A stretch of 64,000 nucleotides of DNA from Ancylobacter koreensis (lineage in GTDB: Bacteria; Pseudomonadota; Alphaproteobacteria; Rhizobiales; Xanthobacteraceae): positions 1 through 64,000 of the forward strand of contig NZ_JALKCG010000001.1 in NCBI RefSeq assembly GCF_023016525.1, in the 5' to 3' direction. Under the pieces are notes generated by a model, which was given only the letters and a program-made list of their open reading frames with translations, was not told where the DNA came from and searched no databases. Made by a program: the position numbers and the translations under genes. This document shows, one piece after another, positions 17,095 to 26,460 of the stretch; the stretch's first letter is position 1, and every line of letters begins with the position of its first letter.

Positions 17095-17814
17095 ATGGCG
17101 GAATTCGACGCGCTCGAAGCCGCATTGGCGCTGCTCAAGGACCCGGTCGTCGCGCATCGGCTGCCGCAGGTTCCCCTTCCCGACGGCGTCGCCGTGGTGC
17201 TTGCTGCGGCGATCGGCGATGAGCAGGTGCTTGGACTGGTCAGCCGCCGCTACGGCAAATCCCAGGAGGTGATCCGGGAAGCCGCCAGCTTCTATGTCGA
17301 GCAGGCGCTGCTGGCGCCGGGCGGCGACAGCTACCGGGTGCTCGGCGCCTCCCGCAAGGCGACCCACGAGGAGCTGCGCCGGAACATGGCGCTGCTGATG
17401 CGCTGGCTGCATCCGGACTTGCAAGCTCTGCGAGGAACAGCCGCCTCCGTCAATCGCGAGGTGTTCTCCGCCCGCGTGACCGCCGCCTGGGGCGACCTGA
17501 AGTCGGACGAGAAGCGCGCCAGCTACGATCTCGCGCACCCCCCTTCTGCCGATCCCCCCAGGCCGGGTCGGGCTGGCTTCCGGTGGACGAAGCGTGGAGT
17601 GAGGCGCACCGCGAGTGACAGCGGTCGCCCCCCCGCGCACCCAACGGGCGCCGCGTCGAAGCCGCGTGTCGCAGCTGAGAGCGCGGATGCACGCATCAAG
17701 GACGCTGTGCCGCTCATTCGCCGGGGACGGCGGCCCTCGGCGCTGAGCCTGCGCAAGATCGAGGGCGGCTCGTTCTGGCTCCGCCTGCTGTTGCTGTTCC
17801 GGGGAGCGCGATGA
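17095..17814 (+). CDS. J-domain (DnaJ-like) protein of the exopolysaccharide operon
   Basis: A 239-residue protein. A J-domain is present at about 78-148: SYRVLGASRKATHEELRRNM, the HPD tripeptide at 106-108 (RWLHPDLQ), and KSDEKRASYDLAH at its end. There are no zinc-finger or substrate-binding domains of classical DnaJ. The rest is an N-terminal helical segment and a basic, Pro-rich C-terminal half ending in a short hydrophobic stretch (FWLRLLLLF). It starts three bases after the kinase gene and overlaps the next gene by ATGA, so it is part of the operon. It presumably brings a DnaK-type chaperone to the export machine; this is inference. Confidence 0.75.
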   Translation: MAEFDALEAALALLKDPVVAHRLPQVPLPDGVAVVLAAAIGDEQVLGLVSRRYGKSQEVIREAASFYVEQALLAPGGDSYRVLGASRKATHEELRRNMALLMRWLHPDLQALRGTAASVNREVFSARVTAAWGDLKSDEKRASYDLAHPPSADPPRPGRAGFRWTKRGVRRTASDSGRPPAHPTGAASKPRVAAESADARIKDAVPLIRRGRRPSALSLRKIEGGSFWLRLLLLFRGAR

Positions 17815-19439
17815 CCCTTCACGTGGGGAAGGCCCGGCGCCCGGTGCGTGCCCCCCGGCCGCAGCCGGCCCAGCTGCGGGTTCGCAGCCTGCGCCTCGGC
17901 ATCGCCGTGCATCCCTGGCGCACCGGCGCGCTCGCCCTCGCCGGCCTGCTGCTCGTCGTGGGTATCGCGACGACCTCGTTGCCGACGGCTCTCGCCGATC
18001 AGCACCCTCGCCTGGCGCTGATGCTTCACCCCAATCACCCCGCCGCGATGCTTTCGCTCACGCGTGACGAACGGGAGGCCCTGCTCGCCCTGGCCGCCGG
18101 CGGGCGGGAGGCGCTCGCCGCTGACACCGGCGCTTCGGAAGCTGCCGACGCCGCAGCCGCCGCGGACGAGGAGCGCCCGAGCGAGGAGATGGTGCCAACC
18201 GATCAGGACGCCGGCGCGGCTCCCTCTCCCGACGGCGACGCGCAGGACCCGGCGGCGACGGACCAGAGCGCACCCGCCGCCGCGCCGGACGCGTCCGCCG
18301 ACACGCCCACCGATGTGGGGACTTCTCCCACGGTCGCCGCCGCGCCGCGAACCGACGCCCTCCTCGCCGCCGAGATTGCCGCCCGCCGGGAGCACATTCG
18401 CGCGCTCGCCGACGCCATCATCGCGCGCGCGCCGCTGGAGGCGGCCGCCTACCGGCTCCTGGCCGATGGCTCCGATGACCCCGCGCTGATCCGGCAGGCG
18501 ATGATCGACGCCGTCGCCCGTTCGCGGCGCGAGACGGTGGCGGTGTTCTGGCTGCTGCAGCACAGCTATATGGACCGCGATTATCCCCGCGCCGTCGCGA
18601 TGGCCGACATATTGCTGCGCACCCGCCCGGTGCTCAACCGGTTCACCTTCAGCTATCTCAACTCGATGGTGCTCGCGCCCGAGGGACGGGAAGCGCTCGT
18701 ATCCGCGCTCGCCCCCGGCCCCGGCTGGCGCATGGGCTTCTTCCGCAACATGGCACGCCCGCTGGCCGCCTCGAACGAGCCGCTGCTGCTGTTCGAACGG
18801 CTCAAGGAGACCGGCGCCGCGCCGTCGGACCTCGAGTTGGCGCCTTTCCTGCGGCAACGGATCGCGCGGGACCGCCGCCCCGACGGCGCCTACAATATCT
18901 GGCTTCAGATGCTGCCCGGCGATCAGCTCCTCAAGGTGCGTCCGATCAATAATCTGGACTTCTCGCAGGACCCGACCCCTCTGCCCTTCGGCTGGAATGT
19001 GCCGCGCTCGACCAACGCCTTCGTGGACTTTGCGCCGAGGCCGACGGGGGAGAGCGGGCGCATTCTCCGGGTCCGCTTCGGGCTCGGGCGCGTCACCGTC
19101 GGCAAGGTCAACCAGATCGCGTTCCTGCGGCCGGGAACCTACCGCTTCTCCGGCCAGCAGAGAGGCTCCATGTCGGCGAGGCGCGGCATGCGCTGGCAGG
19201 TGATCTGCTTCGGCACCGGAATGCTGGCAGGCCAGTCGGAGCAGCTTATGGGCTCGCCGCGCCAGTGGCGCGACTTCTCCTTCGACCTGACGATTCCGGA
19301 CGACGGCCGCTGCACCGCGCAGCAGGTCCGGCTGATCCACGATGCCCGCACGCCTTCCGAACAGCTGGCCTCGGGCGACATCCAGTTCCAGTCGCTGGAC
19401 GTGAGCCCGATCCCGACGGCAGCGGGCGCCTCGCAATAG
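17811..19439 (+). CDS. Unknown envelope protein of the exopolysaccharide operon
   Basis: A 542-residue protein with no family I can name. A basic N-terminus and one membrane helix near 38-58 are followed by an Ala/Asp/Pro-rich linker (about 100-185). A helical, TPR-like region spans about 185-340 (ARREHIRALADAIIARAPLE, DRDYPRAVAMADILL). The C-terminal part (about 385-530) is rich in beta strands (GWNVPRSTNAFVDFAP, LRPGTYRFSGQQ, RDFSFDLTIPDDGRCTAQQV) like a galactose-binding or jelly-roll module. Single-pass anchoring with the bulk in the periplasm is likely. It overlaps the J-domain gene by four bases. It could bind the nascent polymer or scaffold the export complex. Confidence 0.7.
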   Translation: MTLHVGKARRPVRAPRPQPAQLRVRSLRLGIAVHPWRTGALALAGLLLVVGIATTSLPTALADQHPRLALMLHPNHPAAMLSLTRDEREALLALAAGGREALAADTGASEAADAAAAADEERPSEEMVPTDQDAGAAPSPDGDAQDPAATDQSAPAAAPDASADTPTDVGTSPTVAAAPRTDALLAAEIAARREHIRALADAIIARAPLEAAAYRLLADGSDDPALIRQAMIDAVARSRRETVAVFWLLQHSYMDRDYPRAVAMADILLRTRPVLNRFTFSYLNSMVLAPEGREALVSALAPGPGWRMGFFRNMARPLAASNEPLLLFERLKETGAAPSDLELAPFLRQRIARDRRPDGAYNIWLQMLPGDQLLKVRPINNLDFSQDPTPLPFGWNVPRSTNAFVDFAPRPTGESGRILRVRFGLGRVTVGKVNQIAFLRPGTYRFSGQQRGSMSARRGMRWQVICFGTGMLAGQSEQLMGSPRQWRDFSFDLTIPDDGRCTAQQVRLIHDARTPSEQLASGDIQFQSLDVSPIPTAAGASQ

Positions 19440-19442
19440 GCC

Positions 19443-20912
19443 CTAGCGCCCCCCAAGACGGCTCCGCGCCAGCGAGATCACGAAGGTCTCGGCGCCTTCC
19501 GGCCGGCCGGCGGCCAGCCACAGGCCGACATGGGTGGCGACATAGGCTCCCGCCCCGGCGAGGACGAAGACCAGAAGGTTCGCGATCTCGCCCGCGAGGG
19601 CGTCGGACGGGGCAAGCCAGTGCTTCGCCAGCAGCGTCGCAGCGATCATCGCCAGCGTGCTTGCGAGACTCCGGCCGACATTGGCCAGTTGGTGCAGCAC
19701 GGAGACGTGCAGGAATCTGCGCGCCAGCGTCAGGGTGAGGAAGATGATAAAGGCGCCGCCCACCGAGCGCGCGACGACGGCGCCCAGCAGGCCGTAATAC
19801 CAGGCGCCGGCCAGCGTCGCGGGAAGCCGGCAGCCCAGGTTGATGGCCTCGCGAAGCGTGACCACGCCCGGCCGGCCCATCGCCATGGAGAGCGACATCA
19901 GCGGCAGATACAGCACCTGAAGCGCGACGACCGGCCCCAGCCAGACGATCACGGTGACGGCCGCATCCCAGTTCGGACCCAGCACCAGCGGCACCAGCCG
20001 GTCCGCGACGACCGACAGACCGACGCCAAGCGGCAGGAGGAAGATGACGAGCACCTGCTGGCCTTTGAGATAGGCCGCGCGCAGGCGTCCGGCCTCGGAC
20101 TGCAGGCGCGAGAAGCCGCCGAACATGGTCTGCATGATCGGGTTGGCAAAGGTGTAGGTCGCGATCGAGGCGATGTCGCTGCCCATCGTGTACTGGCCGA
20201 GCTGCGACTTGCCGAGCATATGGCCGATGAAGAACCGATCCGACTGCAGGTTGAGCGTCGAGATGATCCGCGAGGCGGTCAGCCATCCCGTGAACTTCAG
20301 TATGTCCCCCGCGCCGCCGAGGCGCAGGCGCGGCCTGTAGGGCGCATAGCGATAGGTCACGGCGGTCGAGATGAAGGCGGATGCCAGCTGTCCGACGATC
20401 AGCGCCCAGTAGGAATGCGTCGCCAGCGCCGTCGCCAGCGCCACCAGCACCCCGCAGAACTTGCCGACAAGCTGCGAACGGGCGGTCGGGCCGTATTCGA
20501 TCCGGCGCTGGAAATGCACCAGCGCGGGGCTCGCCAGCGCGGTCAGCAGCGGCACGAGCGAGAGCGCGTAGAGGATCGGCGCCAGCCGGGCGTCCTCGTA
20601 GATCCCCACCATCGGACCGGCGGCGAGGCCGATGATCAGCATCACCGCCAGACCACGTGCCAGATTGAGGGTGAAGGCGGTGTCGATGTCCTGCGGCTCG
20701 ATGCTGTCGCGCTGGACGAGGGCGTGCGCGACCGGGATGTCGGTCACGGCGGAGGCGATCAGCAGCACCGACGCGGCGAGCGCGACGAGGCCGAAATCGG
20801 CGGGGGTGAGCAGCCGCGCCATGACGACGAGGGCGAGCATGTCGATGCAGCGGGTCAGCAACTGCAGCGCCGTCAGCAGCGCCGCGCCGAGTGCCACCCT
20901 GTGTCCAAGCAT
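19443..20912 (-). CDS. Wzx-type oligosaccharide flippase
   Basis: A 489-residue protein of the MATE/PST flippase superfamily with about 12-14 membrane helices. The N-terminus MLGHRVALGAALLTALQLLT and the segment LALVVMARLLTPADFGLVAL are typical of the family. I chose the start at 20912 because GGGAA lies just upstream; ATG at 20957 would add a basic 15-residue extension. It moves lipid-linked repeat units across the inner membrane. It converges with the export operon, ending three bases from the end of the unknown envelope gene, so no room exists for a separate intergenic terminator. Confidence 0.88.
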   Translation of the reverse strand: MLGHRVALGAALLTALQLLTRCIDMLALVVMARLLTPADFGLVALAASVLLIASAVTDIPVAHALVQRDSIEPQDIDTAFTLNLARGLAVMLIIGLAAGPMVGIYEDARLAPILYALSLVPLLTALASPALVHFQRRIEYGPTARSQLVGKFCGVLVALATALATHSYWALIVGQLASAFISTAVTYRYAPYRPRLRLGGAGDILKFTGWLTASRIISTLNLQSDRFFIGHMLGKSQLGQYTMGSDIASIATYTFANPIMQTMFGGFSRLQSEAGRLRAAYLKGQQVLVIFLLPLGVGLSVVADRLVPLVLGPNWDAAVTVIVWLGPVVALQVLYLPLMSLSMAMGRPGVVTLREAINLGCRLPATLAGAWYYGLLGAVVARSVGGAFIIFLTLTLARRFLHVSVLHQLANVGRSLASTLAMIAATLLAKHWLAPSDALAGEIANLLVFVLAGAGAYVATHVGLWLAAGRPEGAETFVISLARSRLGGR

Positions 20913-21062
20913 GTTTCCCGGCTTCCCCCTTCGCACGGCGGCGCGCGGGCGGTGCACGGACGCCGCCGCTCTCGCCCGGAAGGCGATTCGAGATGAGTAA
21001 GGCCCCGCGCCGGGTTTGGCTATGCCCGCGGCGTCCCAAGCCGCTGACGCCCGCGCATGCCG

Positions 21063-21270
21063 TCAGTCGACGATGTGGCTACCCCCGTCGATATAGAGCA
21101 CCTGCCCCACCATCAGCCGCGCCGCATCATGGGCGGGTGCGGGCTGGGAAGGCCTCCGCTATCGCCGGATTGACGGCGGCGCGCATGAAAGGCTGCACCA
21201 GCGGGTCGAGCTCCACGCCCTCGGGCGGCGCGATGCGCATCAGGAGGTGTTGACCGGCTGGGCGCCGCCC
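21063..21270 (-). pseudogene. 3' remnant of a short-chain dehydrogenase gene
   Basis: The minus strand encodes AHDAARLMVGQVLYIDGGSH followed by IVD and a stop at 21063-21065, a typical SDR C-terminus. Just upstream another frame gives RIAPPEGVELDPLVQPF, then MRAAVNPAIAEAFPA, which joins the first by a one-base frameshift. The 5' three quarters, including the Rossmann and YxxxK motifs, are missing. This is gene debris between the flippase and the beta-propeller gene. Confidence 0.6.
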
Positions 21271-21306
21271 GCCCTTGAGGCGACGGGCGACGCTTCGCCG
21301 GAGGGT

Positions 21307-22641
21307 TCAGTCGGCCTTGAAATAGCCGATCATATAGCTTTCCGAGCCGATCTGGGTGACGCGGCCGGCGACCTTGTTGGCCGCGAGGTCGATGATCCAG
21401 ACCATGCTGGAATTGTGCCCGCCCTTGGGCGGCGCGCCGGTGATCGCGGCGTAGCGCCCGTCCGGCGTCACCGCCACGCCGCGCGGGCGCGAGGGATCGT
21501 TCGAGCCGGTCGACAGCGGGATGCGGGCGATGGTCGCCTTCTCGCCGGCGAGCGCCTTGGCGACGTCGATGATGTCGATATTGTTGGTGCGGAAATTGGT
21601 GGAGATGATCTTCTTGCCGTCCGGCGTGAAGGCGGCCACGAAGGGGCGCGAGGGCTCGTTCGCGTCGTCCGTGCCGACCTGCACGCGGGCGACCTCGGCC
21701 TTGGCCGGCTCCTTGCCCGCCTTCTCGACATCGATGATCGAGATGGTGTTGCCTTCCTTGCCGTCCTGCGCGTTCTCGCGCGAGGCCTGGGCGACCAGCT
21801 TGCCGTCCGGCGAGGCGGAGATGCCGAACCCGCCGGCCTGCACCGGGATGCGGCCGATCTCGGCGCCCTTCTCGCCGGCGATGGCCTTGGCGACGTCGAT
21901 CACCGAAATGTCGTCCGTGCCGCCATTGGCGGTGAAGATCAGCCCCTGCGGCCCACCCAGCGGCGAGGCGGCGACACCGTTCGAATCCGGGAAGCAGCCG
22001 AAGCGCTTGTCCGGCGCGCTGTGGGGAATCTCGGCCGGCGGGCAGGAATGGCCGGGCGAGCCATAGGCCTGCTCGACCTTGTGCACCACCTTGCCCTGGG
22101 CGAGGTCGACGATGTTGATGTGCCGGCCGCCATCCTCGTTGCCTTCGGCCTCGGCATGGGCGAGAGCGGCGAACTTGCCGCCGGGCAGCAGCGCGAAGCC
22201 GGTGGCGCCGAAGCCCTGGCTGTCGATCCAGCCGTCGACCGCGCCCAACGCCTCGTTGTTCTTGGGGTCGCGCGCCTTCTTGAGGTCGAGCACGGTGACG
22301 GAGCCGGCATGGCCGTGCTGGAAGGCCTGCGCCAGCTTGGCGCTGGTCTTGCCGGAATGGTTGGCGATGTAGGCCTTGCTGTAGTCCGGCGCGATGGCGA
22401 CGGTGATGGGCTGGCCGCTGGCGATCTCGGTCTTGCCGTCGACCTGGATGTCGTGGGTGACGCGGGGGCGGTTCACCACCGCGTTCGGGGTGCCGTCATT
22501 GGCCGGGTCGATCGCCTTCTCAAGGTCGATCACCAGCATCACATTGTCCCAGCGCCCGGTGGCGAGGAAATAGTCCTTCGCGCAGACAGGCGTGGCGAGC
22601 GCCGTCGCTGCCAGCAGCGCGGCGGTAAAGATTTTCGACAT
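21307..22641 (-). CDS. Secreted YVTN/YncE-like beta-propeller protein
   Basis: A 444-residue protein. The start at 22641 gives a clean signal peptide (MSKIFTAALLAATALATPVCA); longer in-frame openings upstream are Arg/Pro-rich and unlikely. The mature part consists of repeated propeller blades with motifs such as SVTVLDLKKARDP, ISVIDVAKAIAGEKG, ISIIDVEKAGKEP and IDIIDVAKALAGEKA, alternating with ASPDGKL and TPDGRYAA turns. This layout suggests a seven-bladed periplasmic propeller. Cys residues occur in a SPGHSCPPAE loop and in KRFGCFPDS, possibly a disulfide. No catalytic signature is visible. It stands alone between gene debris and the autotransporter. Confidence 0.8.
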   Translation of the reverse strand: MSKIFTAALLAATALATPVCAKDYFLATGRWDNVMLVIDLEKAIDPANDGTPNAVVNRPRVTHDIQVDGKTEIASGQPITVAIAPDYSKAYIANHSGKTSAKLAQAFQHGHAGSVTVLDLKKARDPKNNEALGAVDGWIDSQGFGATGFALLPGGKFAALAHAEAEGNEDGGRHINIVDLAQGKVVHKVEQAYGSPGHSCPPAEIPHSAPDKRFGCFPDSNGVAASPLGGPQGLIFTANGGTDDISVIDVAKAIAGEKGAEIGRIPVQAGGFGISASPDGKLVAQASRENAQDGKEGNTISIIDVEKAGKEPAKAEVARVQVGTDDANEPSRPFVAAFTPDGKKIISTNFRTNNIDIIDVAKALAGEKATIARIPLSTGSNDPSRPRGVAVTPDGRYAAITGAPPKGGHNSSMVWIIDLAANKVAGRVTQIGSESYMIGYFKAD

Positions 22642-23163
22642 GGCGTTTCCTCTCTTGCCCCGATTTGCCCGGGTGCCTTGTGCCGGCGGGGCCGGCTCCC
22701 TCCCCCGGGGCGGGCAAGGCCCGTCCCGATGCGGATCTGCAGGGCCGCCGCGCCTTGTGATCGGCGCAGCCCCTCGCCCGCGCCGGCCAAAGGGCAGCAC
22801 GTTCCGGCCTCACGGCCGGCGAGGGGTTCTGGCGACAGAAGGTGCCGGATGGCGAAGGAGGTTACCCTCGATCCGGAGCGCCCTATGAGCCGGCACATAA
22901 TCGGCGCGGCGGCTCCGGCCGCGCACGGCTCATTCGACTAAAGGGTAAAGCAGCCGCGCCCAGGCAGCAAACGAAATATGAATGCAGAATTCATAAAACA
23001 GTTATCGGTTTCAAAAGGACGCCGACGCCCGCAGGCGTTGCGGGTGCAGATCGGCGACGCGCGACGGCCCAAACCGACGGCGGGACGGACGAGGCTACGG
23101 CAAAGACTGCCCCGCCGGGCATCGATCTGCGCAGCGGGGCAGCGGGAGCGTGGGAGGGCGCCC
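22642..23163. other. Intergenic, no gene recognised
   Basis: A 522-base gap between two minus-strand genes. The right part holds a terminator-like hairpin for the autotransporter gene; the left part should hold the promoter of the beta-propeller gene. An AT-richer patch lies near 22,970-23,020. No coding frame resembles a protein family. Confidence 0.5.
23108..23141 (-). terminator. Candidate terminator of the autotransporter gene
   Basis: TGCCCCGC pairs with GCGGGGCA across an 18-base loop, about 25 bases after the autotransporter stop codon on the minus strand. It is followed only by GTCTTTG, so the T-tract is poor and the call is tentative. Confidence 0.35.
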
Positions 23164-26100
23164 TCAGAAACGGAGCTGGCCGCCGAGCTTGATGCCGACG
23201 CCGGTGCGGTCCTCGGTGAAGTCGAAGCTGCCCTGCACGAAGCCGCCATAGCTGTTGGTCAGGTCGCTGACCGCAAGGCCCGCGCTCAGATCGCCATAGA
23301 CGCCCTTCTGCTCGCCCGCATAGCTGCTGTCGAGCGCGGGCACGACGACGTTGTCGTCCGCCAGGAATTCATAGCCGAGCGTGAAGATCGTGTAAGGCTT
23401 CAGCAGGACGCGTTCGTTGCGGAAATTGCCGGCAAGGCGCAGCCGGCCCTCGGCCGCCAGACCCGTCGTGTCGTCGAAGCCGGCGGTGATGGCGGCCACG
23501 TTCACCGTGTCGAACGAAGTGTAGCTGGCCTGCAGCGCCACCGAGGGTTCGACCACCAGCGTGCCGTAGTCGAGGCGCACGCCGGTCTCGACCCGGCCAC
23601 CCACGCTCGATCCGCTGAAATCGGTCGAGACGGAGGCCAGCGTCATGTCGACGTCGAACACCTGGCCCATCACGATGCCGTTCACGAACACGCCGTTGCC
23701 GGCGACATAGGTGGCGTAGGCGCCGAACAGCGGCCCGTCGATCGCGGCATCGGTGGCGCCGGCGTTGAAGTCGAGCGTGGAGCGCCCGTAGCCGGCGATC
23801 AGGCCCGCCGCGACGAAGTCGCTGCCGACTTCGCGGGCGAGGTCGAGGCCGCCCTGGAAAACGCCGGTGTCCATGTCGTAGCCGTCGCCGTTGGAGGTCT
23901 CGCCGGTCGCCTTCAGCCAGAGCCGTCCGCTCGGCGCGCCCGGACCCTGGTCGATGCCGGCGAAAGCGGAGGACGGCGCCTTCACCGGCGCGTAGGACAT
24001 CGGTGCGGCGGGCGCCGCCGCCGCGAAGAACAGGTCGCGCAGCTCGTCGATGCGGTCGGTGACGAGCTGGGTCGAGATGCCGAGAAGGTTGCGCGCGGCA
24101 GAGGCGGTGTCGCTTAGGGCGGCGGCGCCGTCGACGTTCACGCCGCGGGTGAGCGACCAGGTCTCGTCCTCGCCGCTCGCATAGGCGAGACCGTAGTTCA
24201 CGAGGCCGTAGGACTGGTCCATGTAGAAATGGCTGGCGCCGGCGGGGGCATCGCCTTCGACTGTAACGACGGTGATGGGAGACGCGGCGGCCCAGTTCAC
24301 CGTGGCGAGCTGCCAGGGATTGGCCAGCAGCACCTCGGTCCGGCCGCTCACATCGCCCTCCACGTGCAGCGCCGGTATCGCCGAGACATCGGCGGCCGAC
24401 GGCCAGCTCAGCGACAGCCGCGACAGGCCGGTGCCGGTGTAGTCGCCGAGGATCGAGGTGCCGCCGCCATGCGCGGTGGTGGCGACGATGTTGAGAATGC
24501 CCGCATTGACGAAGTCCCCTTCGAACCCGGTCTTGTCGAGCGCCCAGATCGCCCCGCTGTTGCGGAAGGTGCCCGAGGCGGCGTCCGCCGTGATGGAGGA
24601 CAGGCCCGTGACGACCCAGGAGCCGGAATTCGTCACCGCGACCGCGCCGGTCGTATCGGGGATGTCGATGCCCTCGGAGACGGCGGCCGGCGTCTCCACC
24701 ACCACGCGCCCGAACAGCACGCCGGCATTGCCGATGGACACCTCATCCGCCCGGACGGCGGAGAAGATGGCGAGATTGCCGGCGGCCTGCGAAAGGCTGC
24801 CGAACTCGCCCGCCGTCATGCCTGGCAGCTTCGCGGCGTCGAAGCCCTCGTCGAGATCGAGGCCCGCGCCCACGACGCCGCCGGCCTCGTTGATGAAGGA
24901 GGCTGTGTTCACGTCGCCGGACAGCGTGACGAGGCCGAAGGTGCCCTGCGGATCGGGCACGGTTGCGAACGCCGTAACGATCCCGCGATTGGCGATGGTC
25001 AGGTCGCCGCCCATGGCGCCCGCATAGGCGGGAATGTCGTCGCCGACGATGACGGCGCTGTCCTGCGCGCCGACATGTATCGCCGTACTCGCGCCCTTGA
25101 TGAGGCCGGCATTGTCGATGACGACATCGCCGTCCGTGCTCATCAGCCACGCGCCCCAGCCATCGGGAGCGACGAGGCTGCCGCCGGCGAGGTTGATCAG
25201 CTCCGCCTTGCCATAGGTCTGCGACCAGATGTGCGCACCGTTGTAGAGCGTGGCGTAGACGTTCCGGTCCAGATTGTCGTGCGAGGTGATCGCGCCGCTG
25301 TTGACGAGGGTGGCGTCGCCGGAAACCGCGCCGCCGGCCCACACGTTGACGCCCGGACCGTCAAACGAGGTGACCGTACCGTAATTGGTCAAGATGGCGC
25401 TGTTCGTGTCCGACCACACGACCACGCCCCGGCGGCCGTTCGAGGTCACGACGCCGTTCACATCGTTCACAACGCTGGCGAGGCCGTTGTAGCTGTTGAC
25501 GCGAAGGCCGTCATTCATCGCCGTGACAGTGCCGTCATTGTAGATGCTGACGGGGACGACCTCGGCCGCCGAATGGCCGCCATCGGCAAGGATGCCGTAG
25601 GTGTCCCAGGCATCGTAGACGGTGTTGGTGGTCGTCACCGTCCCGTAGTTGACGATCGAGACGCCGCCGCCATTGGCGAGGCCAGCGATGCCGTTCGTGC
25701 CCATCGGATCGGGCGTTGCGCCGGCGATGACGGTGCCGCGATTCGTGATCGTGACGTTGCCGCCGATATAGGTGTCGCCGGCCGGCCAGCTTGGGGTTTC
25801 GGTGGAGGCGACATAGACTCCCGTCTCGTCCGGCGCGATAGAGACGTTCTCACCGATATTGACCGTGATGTCGCCGCGCACTGTGCGCACGTCGACGCCG
25901 TCATAGAGCTGGCCGAGCACCGTCGTGGTACCGGTCAGGTTCAGGGTGATGTCGGTCGGGTTGGCAGCGTCGTCATCCGCCTTGAAGAGGATGCCCGGCC
26001 CGCCATTGGTGTTCGAGCTGAAGTAGCCATTGTCGACATTCAGCGTCGCGGACGGCCCGGTGGCGGTCGCCGAGAGCCGCTCAGCGGTACAGTTGAGAAT

Positions 26101-26238
26101 GGTGACGGCGCCTTCATAGGTCACCGTGCCGGCATTGGTGCAGATGGGGCCGGCCGTCGCGGTCGTCGCCGCGAGGACGACGCCACCCGATACCACAAGC
26201 CCGGCAAAAAGCGGTTTGCGAACAAAAACCATCTGCAC
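23164..26238 (-). CDS. Autotransporter with beta-helix passenger and C-terminal barrel
   Basis: A 1024-residue type Va autotransporter. The signal peptide ends near ATTATAGPIC (MVFVRK two residues in is an alternative start). The passenger (about 35-700) has repeated short strands of the form TNRGTV, VNYGTVTT, TNYGTVTS and NSGAITS, forming a beta-helix. A linker contains SMSYAPVKAPSSAF. The autotransporter barrel runs from about 765 (RLWLKATGETSNGDGYDM) to the end, with terminal GVGIKLGGQLRF, the Phe needed by the BAM machinery. No protease triad is visible, so an adhesin-like surface function is more likely. No obvious partner genes adjoin it. Confidence 0.9.
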   Translation of the reverse strand: MQMVFVRKPLFAGLVVSGGVVLAATTATAGPICTNAGTVTYEGAVTILNCTAERLSATATGPSATLNVDNGYFSSNTNGGPGILFKADDDAANPTDITLNLTGTTTVLGQLYDGVDVRTVRGDITVNIGENVSIAPDETGVYVASTETPSWPAGDTYIGGNVTITNRGTVIAGATPDPMGTNGIAGLANGGGVSIVNYGTVTTTNTVYDAWDTYGILADGGHSAAEVVPVSIYNDGTVTAMNDGLRVNSYNGLASVVNDVNGVVTSNGRRGVVVWSDTNSAILTNYGTVTSFDGPGVNVWAGGAVSGDATLVNSGAITSHDNLDRNVYATLYNGAHIWSQTYGKAELINLAGGSLVAPDGWGAWLMSTDGDVVIDNAGLIKGASTAIHVGAQDSAVIVGDDIPAYAGAMGGDLTIANRGIVTAFATVPDPQGTFGLVTLSGDVNTASFINEAGGVVGAGLDLDEGFDAAKLPGMTAGEFGSLSQAAGNLAIFSAVRADEVSIGNAGVLFGRVVVETPAAVSEGIDIPDTTGAVAVTNSGSWVVTGLSSITADAASGTFRNSGAIWALDKTGFEGDFVNAGILNIVATTAHGGGTSILGDYTGTGLSRLSLSWPSAADVSAIPALHVEGDVSGRTEVLLANPWQLATVNWAAASPITVVTVEGDAPAGASHFYMDQSYGLVNYGLAYASGEDETWSLTRGVNVDGAAALSDTASAARNLLGISTQLVTDRIDELRDLFFAAAAPAAPMSYAPVKAPSSAFAGIDQGPGAPSGRLWLKATGETSNGDGYDMDTGVFQGGLDLAREVGSDFVAAGLIAGYGRSTLDFNAGATDAAIDGPLFGAYATYVAGNGVFVNGIVMGQVFDVDMTLASVSTDFSGSSVGGRVETGVRLDYGTLVVEPSVALQASYTSFDTVNVAAITAGFDDTTGLAAEGRLRLAGNFRNERVLLKPYTIFTLGYEFLADDNVVVPALDSSYAGEQKGVYGDLSAGLAVSDLTNSYGGFVQGSFDFTEDRTGVGIKLGGQLRF

Positions 26239-26460
26239 CCCCGTCGCCGTTTCTTGCCCTGCTCCTGAATGGAACCAACGGCAAGACGCGCCAATGCCAA
26301 AGTCGCCACTTCCTCTACGGCAGGCTTTCCATTCGCACGACCTGTTGCCATGGGGTGACAGTCGCTCGGGTCGTCAGGCGAGAGGCTACTCCACCGCTGC
26401 GCCATCCGCTGTCTCGACGGCTGGCGGCGGACCACGCGAATACGCTATCTAAGGAGCGCC

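Noticed and set aside
24229-26268. A 679-codon open frame antisense to the autotransporter
   Set aside because: It is rich in Arg/Gly/Asp with no domain and mirrors the codon pattern of the autotransporter; a GC-driven shadow.
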